This document shows positions 1-8,030 of a stretch of 15,329 nt of DNA, piece after piece (the first letter of the stretch is position 1; every line of letters begins with the position of its first letter). The translations under genes were made by a program, and so were the position numbers. The notes beneath the pieces were generated by a model, which ran no database searches, was not told the DNA's origin, and was given only the letters and a program-made list of their open reading frames with translations. The stretch is taken from positions 1 through 15,329 of the forward strand of contig CAKTOJ010000035.1 of NCBI GenBank assembly GCA_934589665.1, in the 5' to 3' direction. Origin of the DNA: an uncultured Oscillospiraceae bacterium. GTDB taxonomy: Bacteria > Bacillota > Clostridia > Oscillospirales > Oscillospiraceae.

Positions 1-1941
1 CAGGTCGAGCTGCCGGACAACTGGAAGGATATCGGCGGCGCGTGGCTGATGCCCAAGCCGCAGGAGACGGAGGAGGTCAGCTTCGGCGGCACGGTGCGGA
101 AATTCTGGGACAACGGGCGGCTGCATGTTGTGCCCGAGGGGGCGACGAAGGTGCTTGCCGTGCCCTGCGACATGGAGATTACGGGTTACGGCACGGAGCA
201 TGTCAACACGCTGCGGCTGTGGGACGCGAAGTCCCCGGTGCCGGTGGATATGAGCCTTTTTTCTCAGGGCGAATATCTGCGCGCAAGCGAGCAGGAGGCC
301 ATGGCCGAGACCATCGCCAAGATCCTCTATCCCGAGGATAACCACTATGAGGGAAAGTCTCTGCGGCTCAAGCAGCAGTATTTCTTTGTCTCCGCCACCG
401 TGCAGTCCATCATGCGCAAGCACATTGAGGTCTACGGCACGGCGGCGAACTTCCATGAAAAAAACGTCATTCAGATCAATGACACCCACCCCGCGCTCGT
501 CATTCCGGAGCTCATGCGCATCCTGATGGACGATGCGGGCTTTGACTGGGACACGGCGTGGGACATTACGACGCACTCTGTTGCCTATACGAACCACACC
601 GTGCTCTCCGAGGCGCTTGAGCGCTGGCCGCAGCAGCTCATGGAGTCTCTGCTCCCGCGCGTGTGGGAGATCATCGCTGAGATCGCCCACCGCTACCAGA
701 AAAGGGTGGAGGACTTTTACCACGATCCCGCCAAGACGGCGGAGCTTGCTATTGTCTGGGACGGACAGGTGCGCATGGCGAACCTGTGCATCGCCGGAGG
801 CATGGCGGTCAACGGCGTGAGTGCGCTGCACTCGGATATTCTGCGCCATGATGTGTTCCGCTGGCAGTGCGGGATGGAACCGGAGAAATTCAAAAATGTC
901 ACCAACGGCATCGATCACCGCCGCTGGCTTGCGCAGACGAATCCGCGGCTTGACGGCCTGATCGCCGACCTGTGCGGTGGGCGCGGCTATCTGCTCCATC
1001 CAGAGGAGCTGAGAAAACTGGAGGACTTTGCCGGTGAGAGCGCGGTGCTCGCGCGGCTCGACGAGATCAAGCGAGCCAACAAGCTTGATTTTGCCGCCTA
1101 TGTTAAGCGCACGCAGGGGATCGAGCTTAACACCGATGCCATTTTTGATGTGCAGGTCAAGCGTCTGCACGAATATAAGCGCCAGCTTTTGAATGCTCTG
1201 CACATCATCTACCTCTACCAGAGACTGCAGGACGAGCCGAATCTGGATATGCAGCCGCAGACCTTCCTCTTCGGCGCGAAGGCCGCGCCGGGCTATGCGG
1301 TGGCTAAGCGCATCATTCACCTCATCAATTCGCTTGCGGGGCAGATCAACGGCGATCCGCTCTGCAGGGGACGGCTTCAGGTTGTGTTTCTTGAAAATTA
1401 CCGTGTCTCGCTTGCCGAGCATCTCATGCCCGCGAGCGAGGTGAGCCAGCAGATTTCCACCGCTGGTAAGGAGGCCAGCGGCACGGGCAACATGAAGTTC
1501 ATGATGAACGGCGCGCTGACCGTCGGCACCCTCGACGGCGCGAACGTCGAGATGCACGAGGTGCTCGGCGACGAGAACATGTTTCTTTTTGGCCTGCACG
1601 CTGACGAGGTCGCGCGCATGCGGGAGCAGGGCTATGCCCCGGAGCGCCTGTATGAGCACGATCCGGCGCTGCGCCGCGTGATCGACCAACTGCGCACCGG
1701 CTTTTCCGACGGCGTGAGCTACGACGATCTTGCCCGCCGCCTGCTCCAGCGAGATGAATACATGCTTCTTCAGGATTTCGCCTCCTACTGCGCCGCCGAG
1801 CGGCGCATGACGGAGGTCTATGCCGACCGCGAGGCATGGAACCGGATGTCGCTTTTAAACATCGCGCGCAGCGGCGTCTTTGCCGCCGACCGCGCGGTCG
1901 CGCAGTATGCCGACAATATCTGGCACGTGGCGCATAAATGA
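1..1941 (+). CDS. glgP: Glycogen/alpha-glucan phosphorylase, 5'-truncated by window edge
   Basis: This enzyme releases glucose-1-phosphate from glycogen or maltodextrin by phosphorolysis in the cytoplasm. The frame is open from base 1, so the visible 646 residues lack roughly the first 170-190 of a normal phosphorylase; an internal ATG at 49 is not the true start. Family signatures are in order: LRLWDAK and LYPEDNHYEGK near the left end, INDTHPALVIPEL, the active-site stretch VTNGIDHRRWL, DVQVKRLHEYKRQLLN, and the pyridoxal-phosphate signature EASGTGNMKFMMNGALT. The cofactor lysine is residue 499 of the fragment (codon at 1495). The C-terminus (NIARSGVFAADRAVAQYADNIW) is the usual family ending, so the 3' end is complete. 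Upstream neighbours, possibly other glycogen genes, are outside the window. The next gene has its own promoter. Identification is firm; glycogen versus maltodextrin preference cannot be read from the sequence. Confidence 0.96.
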   Translation, partial: QVELPDNWKDIGGAWLMPKPQETEEVSFGGTVRKFWDNGRLHVVPEGATKVLAVPCDMEITGYGTEHVNTLRLWDAKSPVPVDMSLFSQGEYLRASEQEAMAETIAKILYPEDNHYEGKSLRLKQQYFFVSATVQSIMRKHIEVYGTAANFHEKNVIQINDTHPALVIPELMRILMDDAGFDWDTAWDITTHSVAYTNHTVLSEALERWPQQLMESLLPRVWEIIAEIAHRYQKRVEDFYHDPAKTAELAIVWDGQVRMANLCIAGGMAVNGVSALHSDILRHDVFRWQCGMEPEKFKNVTNGIDHRRWLAQTNPRLDGLIADLCGGRGYLLHPEELRKLEDFAGESAVLARLDEIKRANKLDFAAYVKRTQGIELNTDAIFDVQVKRLHEYKRQLLNALHIIYLYQRLQDEPNLDMQPQTFLFGAKAAPGYAVAKRIIHLINSLAGQINGDPLCRGRLQVVFLENYRVSLAEHLMPASEVSQQISTAGKEASGTGNMKFMMNGALTVGTLDGANVEMHEVLGDENMFLFGLHADEVARMREQGYAPERLYEHDPALRRVIDQLRTGFSDGVSYDDLARRLLQRDEYMLLQDFASYCAAERRMTEVYADREAWNRMSLLNIARSGVFAADRAVAQYADNIWHVAHK

Positions 1942-1946
1942 GGATC

Positions 1947-1981
1947 AGGAGGACCGCTCTCTGCAAGGGAGAGGCCCTCCT
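1947..1981 (+). terminator. Possible terminator after glgP
   Basis: An imperfect hairpin starts six bases after the glgP stop. An outer 6-bp stem (AGGAGG with CCTCCT) and an inner stem (CTCTCT with GGGAGAG, one wobble pair) are separated by a small internal loop. The T-tract after it is weak, so termination may be partial. Confidence 0.45.
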
Positions 1982-1985
1982 TCAC

Positions 1986-2013
1986 TTGACGGTATTGACA
2001 GGCATGATATAAT
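1986..2013 (+). promoter_or_regulatory. Sigma-A-like promoter of the DEAD-box helicase gene
   Basis: TTGACG (1986-1991), a 16-base spacer and a perfect TATAAT (2008-2013) give a predicted start near 2020 and a leader of about 33 bases. The ribosome site GAGG (2041-2044) lies 8 bases before the ATG at 2053. Confidence 0.75.
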
Positions 2014-2052
2014 TTTCCCTGACTGAATATCAAGAGAACAGAGGAAAATGCT

Positions 2053-3216
2053 ATGGAATTTACGCAGGGCGTGCGCTTCGACAGCCTTGAGCTGCTGCCA
2101 GAAATGCTGCGCGCGTTGGAAAAGAAACACATTGAGCTCTCCACGCCGGTGCAGGCGGGCTGCATCCCGCCGATGCGCGCGTGGAAGGACGTGATTGCCA
2201 AGGCACCCACCGGAACGGGAAAGACCTTTGCCTTCGGCATCCCCATCATTGAACACATCGATGCCGAGAGCGAGGAGGTTCAGGCTGTCGTTATGGCGCC
2301 CACGCGCGAGCTGGCCATGCAGATCACGGCGGAGCTGCGCGATCTGGCCGTGTTTATGAGCGGCATCCGTATCGTCTGCCTTTACGGCGGTGCGCCCATC
2401 GGCAGGCAGATCGACGCGCTGAAGAAAAAGCCGCAGATCGTCGTGGCAACCCCCGGCCGCCTGTCCGACCATATGAAGCGCCGCACCGTACGGCTCGACC
2501 ATGTGCAGACAGTCGTGCTCGACGAGGCCGACCGGATGCTCGACATGGGCTTTATCCATGATGTGACCCGCATCCTTGACAAGATCCCCTCCCGCCGCAA
2601 CCTCGGTATGTTCTCCGCCACCATTTCACGTGAGGTCATGGACATCAGCTGGGTCTACCAGCGCGATCCCGAGGAGATCACCGTCAAGGCGGACGAGCAG
2701 AATAAGCCCGATATCCTTCAGTATGCCGTCACGGTCGAGCAGACCGATAAGGTTGCGGCCATGGCGCGCATCATTCGTCAGGAGGGACTTGAACGCGTGA
2801 TGGTCTTCTGCAACACCAAGGGTATGGTCGAGCGTCTGACGAAATACCTTGAGATGGAGGGACTGGACGCCGCGTGCATCCACGGCGACATCCCGCAGAA
2901 AAAGCGCGAGCAGGTCATGGCGCGCTTCCGCCGCGGCGAGCTGCCGGTTTTTGTCGCCACCGATGTGGCCGCCCGCGGCATTGACGTGGACGACGTGGAC
3001 GCCGTGTTCAACTATGACGTGCCGCAGGAGAACGAATACTATGTCCACCGCATCGGCCGCACCGGCCGCGCGAAGCGCCACGGTGTCGCTTACACGCTGA
3101 TCGCCGACTATCCGAGCAAGATGCGCCTAGACGCGATCGCCAAGTTTACCGGAAACGATGTGAAACCTGCGCATTTTGAGGACGGCGTTCTGGTTGCGGA
3201 TGAGAATACAAAATAA
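2053..3216 (+). CDS. DEAD-box ATP-dependent RNA helicase
   Basis: This is an ATP-dependent RNA-unwinding protein of superfamily 2, likely acting in ribosome assembly, mRNA turnover or cold adaptation. The 387 residues hold the complete two-lobe core. The Q motif has F9 and Q34; motif I is APTGTGKT (Lys57); Ia is PTRELA; Ib is TPGRL; motif II is DEAD (157-160); motif III is SAT (188-190). In the second lobe are VMVFCNTK, motif V (VATDVAARGID) and motif VI HRIGRTGR (332-339). Nothing is missing from the core. The protein ends about 40 residues after motif VI, so it lacks the long basic or RNA-binding tail of DeaD/CsdA or DbpA. That makes a precise ortholog call unsafe. The ATG at 2053 is preceded by GAGG at good spacing. 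It has its own promoter and a strong terminator, so it is probably monocistronic. Confidence 0.95.
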   Translation: MEFTQGVRFDSLELLPEMLRALEKKHIELSTPVQAGCIPPMRAWKDVIAKAPTGTGKTFAFGIPIIEHIDAESEEVQAVVMAPTRELAMQITAELRDLAVFMSGIRIVCLYGGAPIGRQIDALKKKPQIVVATPGRLSDHMKRRTVRLDHVQTVVLDEADRMLDMGFIHDVTRILDKIPSRRNLGMFSATISREVMDISWVYQRDPEEITVKADEQNKPDILQYAVTVEQTDKVAAMARIIRQEGLERVMVFCNTKGMVERLTKYLEMEGLDAACIHGDIPQKKREQVMARFRRGELPVFVATDVAARGIDVDDVDAVFNYDVPQENEYYVHRIGRTGRAKRHGVAYTLIADYPSKMRLDAIAKFTGNDVKPAHFEDGVLVADENTK

Positions 3217-3232
3217 TAACAAATTGTAACTT

Positions 3233-3269
3233 TTTCCCTCGCCTGTCTTTACAAGCGGGGGAAATTTTT
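3233..3269 (+). terminator. Rho-independent terminator after the helicase gene
   Basis: TTTCCCTCGC (3233-3242) pairs with GCGGGGGAAA (3255-3264) through one G-T wobble, over a 12-base loop, followed directly by TTTTTA. It lies 17 bases after the helicase stop and overlaps the next promoter. Confidence 0.8.
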
Positions 3270-3276
3270 ATATACT
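3248..3276 (+). promoter_or_regulatory. Sigma-A-like promoter of the solute-binding lipoprotein gene
   Basis: TTTACA (3248-3253), an exact 17-base spacer and TATACT (3271-3276) predict a start near 3283. The -35 box sits in the loop of the upstream terminator and the spacer contains that terminator's descending arm and T-tract. A small hairpin (GCGGC-GTAT-GCCGC, 3301-3314) lies in the leader. Confidence 0.75.
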
Positions 3277-3345
3277 GATAAGGATGTTTATTAGAACAGT
3301 GCGGCGTATGCCGCTTACGGAATAGAAAAATGAGGAGAATCCCTT

Positions 3346-4998
3346 ATGAAGATCATGCGGAAAATGCTCTCGCTGCTGCTTGCGTTGCTGCTGCTCGCCT
3401 CGCTTCTGGCCGGCTGCGGAAAAAAGGAAGAGGATGCGCAGCCCTTTGTGTTGCGGGTAAGCACCTGCGGTGCGCTGGAGACGCTCGACCCGGCGATGAG
3501 CACCGATGTGGGTGCGGAGGGTTTGCTCTCGGCATTGTTTGAGGGGCTGATGCGCCTGCGTGACGACGGCACCGGAAAGGCAGAGGCGGTTGCGGGTATT
3601 GCGCGCGAATATATTGAGGAAAAGAATTACGACGATACGATGACCTATACCTTCCTGCTCCGCTCCTCTGCCCGCTGGTCAGACGGCAAGCGCGTCAAGG
3701 CGGCCGATTTTGTGTATGCCTGGCGGCGGCTGGCCGATCCGGCGACGGATTCGCCGAATGCGGAGCTGCTGCGGATGGTCAAGGGCTATGACGAGGCGCG
3801 CGAGAGCGGCGATATGACGCTGCTCGGCGTGACGGCGAAGGATGAGAGCACGCTGGTCGTGACGCTCAGCGAGCCGTGCTCGTACTTTATCAGCAGTGTA
3901 TGCACCGCGCCGGCGACTGCGCCGCTGCGCGAGGATCTGGTGACGGCAAATGAAAACTGGGCTTCAGGCACCGGCATTGTCACGGACGGGCCGTACCGCG
4001 TGGCGGAGTGGCGCTGGGGTGATTATGTGCTCATGCAGCGCAATGACGAATATTATGAAAGCCGCCTTGTGCTGCCCGACCAGCTGCGCTTTAGCTTTGA
4101 GGACGACGCGCAGGCCAATTATGAGCAGTATCTGGCGGGCGAGCTGGATTATCTCGATGAGCTGCCCTATGAGGTGATTCAGGCGATGGCGGAGGACGAG
4201 AACTGGCGGCCCGCGCCATTGGCTGAGGTGCGTTGCGTGATCTATAACAACCTGACGGACACCTTCTCCGACGCAGCGCTGCGCAGTGCCTTTGATCTGG
4301 CAATCGACCGCGCGGCGCTTGCCGAACAGGTCGGTGTGATGGCGACGGAGGCGACGGGCTGCGTGCCCTATGGAATCACCAATGTCTCCGGCTCGACGGA
4401 CGATTTCCGCACGGCCGGCGGCGAGCTGTGCGCGGTGGATGCGGAGGGCTATGCCGAGCGGAGTGCGGAAGCGGCCAGAAAGATCGCCGCTGCGGGCCAC
4501 TATCAGGGTGCGGGTCTGGACCGTCTGGAGTTCCTCTGCCCCGAGGGCGCGGAGAATCGAGCGATCGCCATGTCGCTGCGCGACATGTGGAAGCGCGTGC
4601 TGGGCGTGGAGGTCGATCTGGTCGAGGTGGATGAGCAGACGCTTGCCCAGCGTCTGGCTTCGGGCGAATATGATCTGGCGCTCACCTCGCTCATGGGGCG
4701 GTGCGACGATGCGATGGAGTATCTTGAACCCTTCCGCGGAACGTCGGAGAACAATGTCAGCGGCTACCGCAACGAGACGTTTGATCTGCTCATCGGTGTT
4801 GCCGAGTCCACGGGCGACATGACTGCGCGTGCGGCGTTTCTGCACGACGCAGAGGTGATGCTGCTGGAGGACAACGCGCTCTCCCCGCTCTATTTCTGCG
4901 GCACGGCCTACGCGCTGCGGGATGGGTATAAGGGTGTGTATCATGACTGCTTTGGACACAGCTATTTTACCGCCGTCACTGCAGACGAGGCGGCATAA
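3346..4998 (+). CDS. Family 5 extracellular solute-binding lipoprotein (OppA/DppA-like)
   Basis: The product is a membrane-tethered binding protein for an ABC importer, most likely of oligopeptides. The first 24 residues form a lipoprotein signal: a basic start (MKIMRK), a leucine-rich core and a lipobox LLAGC with the acylated Cys at residue 24, then a polar linker (GKKEEDAQ). The mature part reads like the SBP_bac_5 family: LETLDPAMSTD near the N-terminus, the segment FLLRSSARWSDGKRVKAADF followed by VYAWRRL, and a C-terminal lobe with ALRSAFDLAIDRAALAEQV. Length (550) is typical of OppA. The ATG at 3346 has GAGGAG 8 bases upstream. No permease or ATPase gene is adjacent and it has its own promoter and terminator, so it must work with a transporter encoded elsewhere. 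The substrate is unknown; peptides are inferred from the family. Confidence 0.9.
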   Translation: MKIMRKMLSLLLALLLLASLLAGCGKKEEDAQPFVLRVSTCGALETLDPAMSTDVGAEGLLSALFEGLMRLRDDGTGKAEAVAGIAREYIEEKNYDDTMTYTFLLRSSARWSDGKRVKAADFVYAWRRLADPATDSPNAELLRMVKGYDEARESGDMTLLGVTAKDESTLVVTLSEPCSYFISSVCTAPATAPLREDLVTANENWASGTGIVTDGPYRVAEWRWGDYVLMQRNDEYYESRLVLPDQLRFSFEDDAQANYEQYLAGELDYLDELPYEVIQAMAEDENWRPAPLAEVRCVIYNNLTDTFSDAALRSAFDLAIDRAALAEQVGVMATEATGCVPYGITNVSGSTDDFRTAGGELCAVDAEGYAERSAEAARKIAAAGHYQGAGLDRLEFLCPEGAENRAIAMSLRDMWKRVLGVEVDLVEVDEQTLAQRLASGEYDLALTSLMGRCDDAMEYLEPFRGTSENNVSGYRNETFDLLIGVAESTGDMTARAAFLHDAEVMLLEDNALSPLYFCGTAYALRDGYKGVYHDCFGHSYFTAVTADEAA

Positions 4999-5009
4999 GG
5001 GAAAACAGG

Positions 5010-5056
5010 AGGAAAGGGCCTTGTCAATACGAGGCCCTTTCCTTTATGAATTTTTA
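5010..5056 (+). terminator. Terminator after the solute-binding protein gene
   Basis: A perfect 12-bp stem, AGGAAAGGGCCT (5010-5021) with AGGCCCTTTCCT (5032-5043) over a 10-base loop, is followed by TTATGAATTTTT. It starts 11 bases after the stop codon. Confidence 0.85.
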
Positions 5057-5102
5057 ACAGGATGAGAATGCGAGAATGTAATGGCAATATTACAAAACGG
5101 CA

Positions 5103-5131
5103 TTGCTTTCGACAGAGGAAAGGAATACTAT
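5103..5131 (+). promoter_or_regulatory. Likely promoter of the cation/proton antiporter gene
   Basis: TTGCTT (5103-5108), a 17-base spacer and TACTAT (5126-5131) predict a transcription start near 5138. This is downstream of the earliest possible ATG (5081), which helps rule out that longer start. Confidence 0.55.
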
Positions 5132-5194
5132 AGGTGGCGGAACACTGCGGCGGCAGCGCTCCGCTTTACTATGGGGAAGGGACGCCTGAATGAA

Positions 5195-6520
5195 ATGTAT
5201 ATTTTGCTGAATGTTGCCTTTGCCTTGCTGGCGGGCCTGCTGATGACGCGCGTCTTCTCACGCTGGCAGCTGCCGGATGTGACGGCGTTTCTGGTCGCGG
5301 GTGTTTTGATCGGTCCATTCTGTCTGGGTCGGCTCGGCATCTGCGGGCTGGGCTTTCCCAGCTATGAGGAGGTCGCCGCACTCGGTGTGCTTTCGGATGT
5401 GGCGATGGGCTTTATCGCCTTTGCCATCGGCAACGAGTTCCGGTTTGAGGATCTGAGAAAAACAGGCCGTCAGGCATTTATTATCGGTGTGGCGCAGGCA
5501 CTTTTTGCCGCCGTGCTGGTCGATCTGGCGCTTGTGGCCTTTCACCTGCTCGCGTCCGATATCCTCACGCTGCCCGCCGCGATCACGCTTGGCGCCATCG
5601 CCGCCGCAACGGCCCCTGCCGCGACACTGATGGTCGTGCGGCAGTACAAGGCGGACGGTCCGCTCACACGGCTGCTGCTGCCGATTGTCGCGCTGGACGA
5701 CGCCGTGGGACTTGTGGTGTTTGCGGTCAGCTTCGGCATTGCCAAGGCGATGCTCAGCGGGCGGCTGAGTCTGTTTGCCGTGCTGCTCGATCCGCTCATT
5801 GAGATCGTGCTTTCGCTCATTCTCGGTGCGCTGGCCGGCGTGGCGCTGACAAGGCTCGAGACGATGTTTCACTCCAACCGCAACCGCATGTCCGTGACCA
5901 TCGCCTTTGTCGCCCTGACGGTTGCGCTCTCTCGGCTGGAATGGCGTGCCGGCGAGCTTATCATCGGCTTTTCGCCGCTGCTGGTGTGCATGATGCTCGG
6001 CACAGTGTTCTGCAACATCTGCCCGCTTTCGGAGGACCTGATGGATCGTGCGGACGACTGGTCGGCGCCTCTGCTGGCGGTATTCTTCGTTATCAGCGGT
6101 GCGGAGCTGCGTCTGGAGGTATTCGGCGAGCTGACCATGGTGCTCGTCGGCGTGGTGTATATCGTGTTCCGCAGTGCGGGCAAGTATTTCGGTGCGCGCT
6201 GGTCGGCCAAGGCATCCGGCTGCGGGGAAAAGACGGTCAAATACCTCGGCATCACACTTCTGCCGCAGGCGGGTGTGGCACTGGGAATGTGTGTGAGCGC
6301 GCAGGAGCTCGGCCCGGTTGACGGGATGCTCGTGCGCAATATCGTGCTCTTCTCCGTTCTTATTTATGAGCTGGTCGGCCCACTGCTGACACGGGAGGCG
6401 CTGACCGCCGCCGGAGAGATCACCGCCAAGCCGCGTGAGGTGCTTGAGCGTCGTGAGCGCGCGCTGGCTGCCGCCGAGCCGCGTGAATTCCTTGAAGAGC
6501 GGAAGCGAAGAAAACAGTAA
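5195..6520 (+). CDS. Cation:proton antiporter (CPA2 / Na+/H+ exchanger family)
   Basis: This is an integral membrane antiporter exchanging Na+ or K+ for protons. From the ATG at 5195 it has 441 residues with about 11-12 hydrophobic segments. Family landmarks include the second-helix pattern DVTAFLVAGVLIGP (28-41), DVAMGFIAFAIGNEFRFEDL (68-87, the 'IGLEF' region of Kef/NapA proteins), TAPAATLMVVRQY (139-151) and ALDDAVGLVV (166-175), whose paired aspartates are where ion-binding acids lie in this superfamily. A later stretch, RSAGKYFGARWSAKASG then VKYLGITLLPQAGVALG, is also typical. The C-terminus is a short charged cytoplasmic tail (REVLERRERALAAAEPREF) without a TrkA-N domain. The start at 5195 gives MYILLNVAFALLAG, a normal first helix, with GGGAAGGGA 13 bases upstream; 5171 is a second choice. 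It is probably transcribed alone. Ion specificity is not predictable. Confidence 0.9.
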   Translation: MYILLNVAFALLAGLLMTRVFSRWQLPDVTAFLVAGVLIGPFCLGRLGICGLGFPSYEEVAALGVLSDVAMGFIAFAIGNEFRFEDLRKTGRQAFIIGVAQALFAAVLVDLALVAFHLLASDILTLPAAITLGAIAAATAPAATLMVVRQYKADGPLTRLLLPIVALDDAVGLVVFAVSFGIAKAMLSGRLSLFAVLLDPLIEIVLSLILGALAGVALTRLETMFHSNRNRMSVTIAFVALTVALSRLEWRAGELIIGFSPLLVCMMLGTVFCNICPLSEDLMDRADDWSAPLLAVFFVISGAELRLEVFGELTMVLVGVVYIVFRSAGKYFGARWSAKASGCGEKTVKYLGITLLPQAGVALGMCVSAQELGPVDGMLVRNIVLFSVLIYELVGPLLTREALTAAGEITAKPREVLERRERALAAAEPREFLEERKRRKQ

Positions 6521-6596
6521 ACCTCCGGCTTCCCTTGCAGTTCCCGGCGTATAGCAGGGCAGGCAAAGGAAGGACAATTTACCAGAGAATGAAAAT

Positions 6597-6625
6597 GAGG
6601 CTCCGCCCTGACCGGGCGGAGCCTC
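6597..6625. terminator. Shared terminator between convergent genes
   Basis: A perfect 12-bp stem (GAGGCTCCGCCC, 6597-6608, with 6614-6625) has a 5-base loop between the plus-strand antiporter gene and the minus-strand GyrI-like gene. Short T-rich stretches follow on both sides (TTATCAT on plus, ATTTTCATT on minus), so it can serve both directions. Confidence 0.75.
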
Positions 6626-6649
6626 TTATCATACGGTGAAGCGAATTTA

Positions 6650-7282
6650 TTATGCCTTTTTGATGGGATGCCTGATCACGGTTTTCCATTTCTCGGGCGA
6701 AACCTTCCTTGCATCGGTTATATAGATCTCGTGATGCAGTCTTTCTCTGCTGAGGTCATTCAAATATCCGTTCTGTTCCAGAAAGTCATTCATCAATGCA
6801 ACGGTCGCGGGTTCATCATCGAATGGACCTGTGTGCATGATTTGGACGCACAGGCCCTCATCAATGGTCATAAACTCCGCTGAGGAGCAATCCAGCCTTT
6901 TCTTTTTCGCCGCTGTTTCTACGGCCCATTCAAAATCTGCTTTGGTAATAAAATCCGGAAGGCGGATCACGGAGATCCAGTGAAACGTGGACTTATCAGA
7001 ATAGTCGACACCCTCTACATGATCCTGCCACCAGAATCCCTCAAGGGGTGGTACGACATACTCAAAAAACCCCTCGATTTTATGCTCCGTCTTATAGCTC
7101 ATTTTCAAGGTGTATGCTACGGCATACAGGACGCCGATCGCCTGCTGATATGCGCCGCCCTCTTCGTTGGGATCGCCCTTGCCCCTTACTGCGAGATAAT
7201 TAGCCTTTGGAACCTTGACAATTTCAGGCTTATTTTTGGACATATAAAGGCATTTATACGCTTTCTTAAAGTCAAAAGCCAT
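6650..7282 (-). CDS. GyrI-like small-molecule-binding domain protein
   Basis: A 210-residue soluble protein that resembles the stand-alone GyrI-like domain proteins (SOUL/GyrI fold, often found as effector domains of AraC or MerR regulators). Supporting stretches are VPKANYLAVRGKGDPNEEGGAY near the N-terminus, IEGFFEYVVPPLEGFWWQ in the middle, and ADFEWAVETAAKKK, IMHTGPFDDEPATVALMNDFLEQNGY and RERLHHEIYITDARKV toward the C-terminus. No DNA-binding domain is present, so it may bind or modify a small molecule; the ligand is unknown. The ATG at 7282 with GGGGA close upstream is preferred over the GTG at 7294. The start lies 13 bases after the stop of the SH3b gene, so the two are probably co-transcribed. 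Its GC content is clearly lower than that of its neighbours (42-50% in the stretches counted, against about 63% in a sampled stretch of the antiporter gene), suggesting separate origin. Confidence 0.8.
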   Translation of the reverse strand: MAFDFKKAYKCLYMSKNKPEIVKVPKANYLAVRGKGDPNEEGGAYQQAIGVLYAVAYTLKMSYKTEHKIEGFFEYVVPPLEGFWWQDHVEGVDYSDKSTFHWISVIRLPDFITKADFEWAVETAAKKKRLDCSSAEFMTIDEGLCVQIMHTGPFDDEPATVALMNDFLEQNGYLNDLSRERLHHEIYITDARKVSPEKWKTVIRHPIKKA

Positions 7283-7295
7283 ATTTCCCCGCACC

Positions 7296-7898
7296 TTAAT
7301 TCTTTTTCAGACTGCCGGCGGTCGCCTCGGCAGGCGGATTTGTGCCGAGGTAGTCGGATTTGATCCAGCCGAACTTGCTGCCGGCGGAGACAAAGGTCCA
7401 GCCATTGCTTTTCGCCGCGGCCTTGACCTTAGCGCCCCGGTCGACGAGCTGGATCTTATTATAGCTGGTGCCCGGCCCGCTGCGCAGATTTACGCCGGCG
7501 GAGGCGTAGTAGGTCGCATAGTCATTAAAAACCTGCTCGGGCAAGACAGTGACCTCACTGTGTCCCGTCAGATCGAGCCAGCCGATCTTGGTTCCGCTCG
7601 TGCCGGTTGAATCGTTCGGATCGGCCGCGGGCGTATCCTCGCCGTCAAGCTTATCGTCGTCCGGCGCGGGGATGTCTGCGTCGTCGGGTGCTTGACCGCT
7701 CTTCGCGTCCTCAAGCTGCTTTTGCAGCTCTTCGATCTGAGCCTCGGCAGACTTGACCGTGCGCTGTGCCGCGCCGAGCCTCACACTCAGCACAACCACG
7801 ACAATAAGCAGAACAAATACCGCTGCGACCAGACAAAGAAACATGGTGTAGAGCGGGTTGCGTCTCGGGGCGCTTCGATTGACACGACGACCTTCCAT
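7296..7898 (-). CDS. Membrane-anchored SH3b-domain protein
   Basis: The 200-residue protein has a basic N-terminus (residues 1-14), one transmembrane helix (about 17-39), a short coiled coil (41-66, AQRTVKSAEAQIEELQKQLED), an Asp/Pro-rich linker (67-100) and a C-terminal bacterial SH3 domain (about 133-184: AGVNLRSGPGTSYNKI, then GWTFVSAGSKFGWIKSDYL). The topology predicts a cytoplasmic N-terminus and an external SH3b domain. Such domains usually bind peptidoglycan or cell-wall peptides, so a cell-envelope role is inferred; there is no visible catalytic domain. The ATG at 7898 is well supported by AAGGAGGG upstream. It is first in a minus-strand unit with the GyrI-like gene. Confidence 0.85.
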   Translation of the reverse strand: MEGRRVNRSAPRRNPLYTMFLCLVAAVFVLLIVVVVLSVRLGAAQRTVKSAEAQIEELQKQLEDAKSGQAPDDADIPAPDDDKLDGEDTPAADPNDSTGTSGTKIGWLDLTGHSEVTVLPEQVFNDYATYYASAGVNLRSGPGTSYNKIQLVDRGAKVKAAAKSNGWTFVSAGSKFGWIKSDYLGTNPPAEATAGSLKKN

Positions 7899-7933
7899 GG
7901 AAAAGCCCTCCTTGTGATCTCTTTAATGATTCT

Positions 7934-7963
7934 ATTGTAACGAAAGCGAACGTGTTATGTCAA
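7934..7963 (-). promoter_or_regulatory. Promoter of the SH3b/GyrI-like unit
   Basis: On the minus strand, TTGACA (7963-7958), an 18-base spacer and TACAAT (7939-7934) give a start near 7927, about 29 bases before the SH3b start codon. Confidence 0.75.
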
Positions 7964-7989
7964 GCCGTTCATCCTTAAGACGCGAAAAT

Positions 7990-8018
7990 TTGACAAAAAG
8001 TTCCCATCCCCCTATACT
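7990..8018 (+). promoter_or_regulatory. Near-consensus promoter of the O-antigen-ligase-like gene
   Basis: TTGACA (7990-7995), an exact 17-base spacer and TATACT (8013-8018) predict a start near 8025. That is only about six bases before the GTG at 8031 needed to cover the N-terminus of the downstream protein. Confidence 0.85.
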
Positions 8019-8030
8019 ACGGAGAGAGTT

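Noticed and set aside
1995..2000. TTGACA as the -35 box of the helicase promoter
   Set aside because: It is only 7 bases from TATAAT; TTGACG at 1986-1991 has a workable 16-base spacing.
3964..4959. A 331-codon minus-strand frame inside the solute-binding protein gene
   Set aside because: Antisense to a gene with a clear lipobox and family motifs; no promoter or ribosome site.
5081..5194. Longer antiporter start at ATG 5081
   Set aside because: The extra 38 residues are not family-like and the best promoter lies inside this stretch; the ATG at 5195 begins with a normal first helix.
5258..6577. A 439-codon minus-strand frame opposite the antiporter
   Set aside because: Antisense shadow of a membrane protein gene with the same charged, low-complexity look and no motif.
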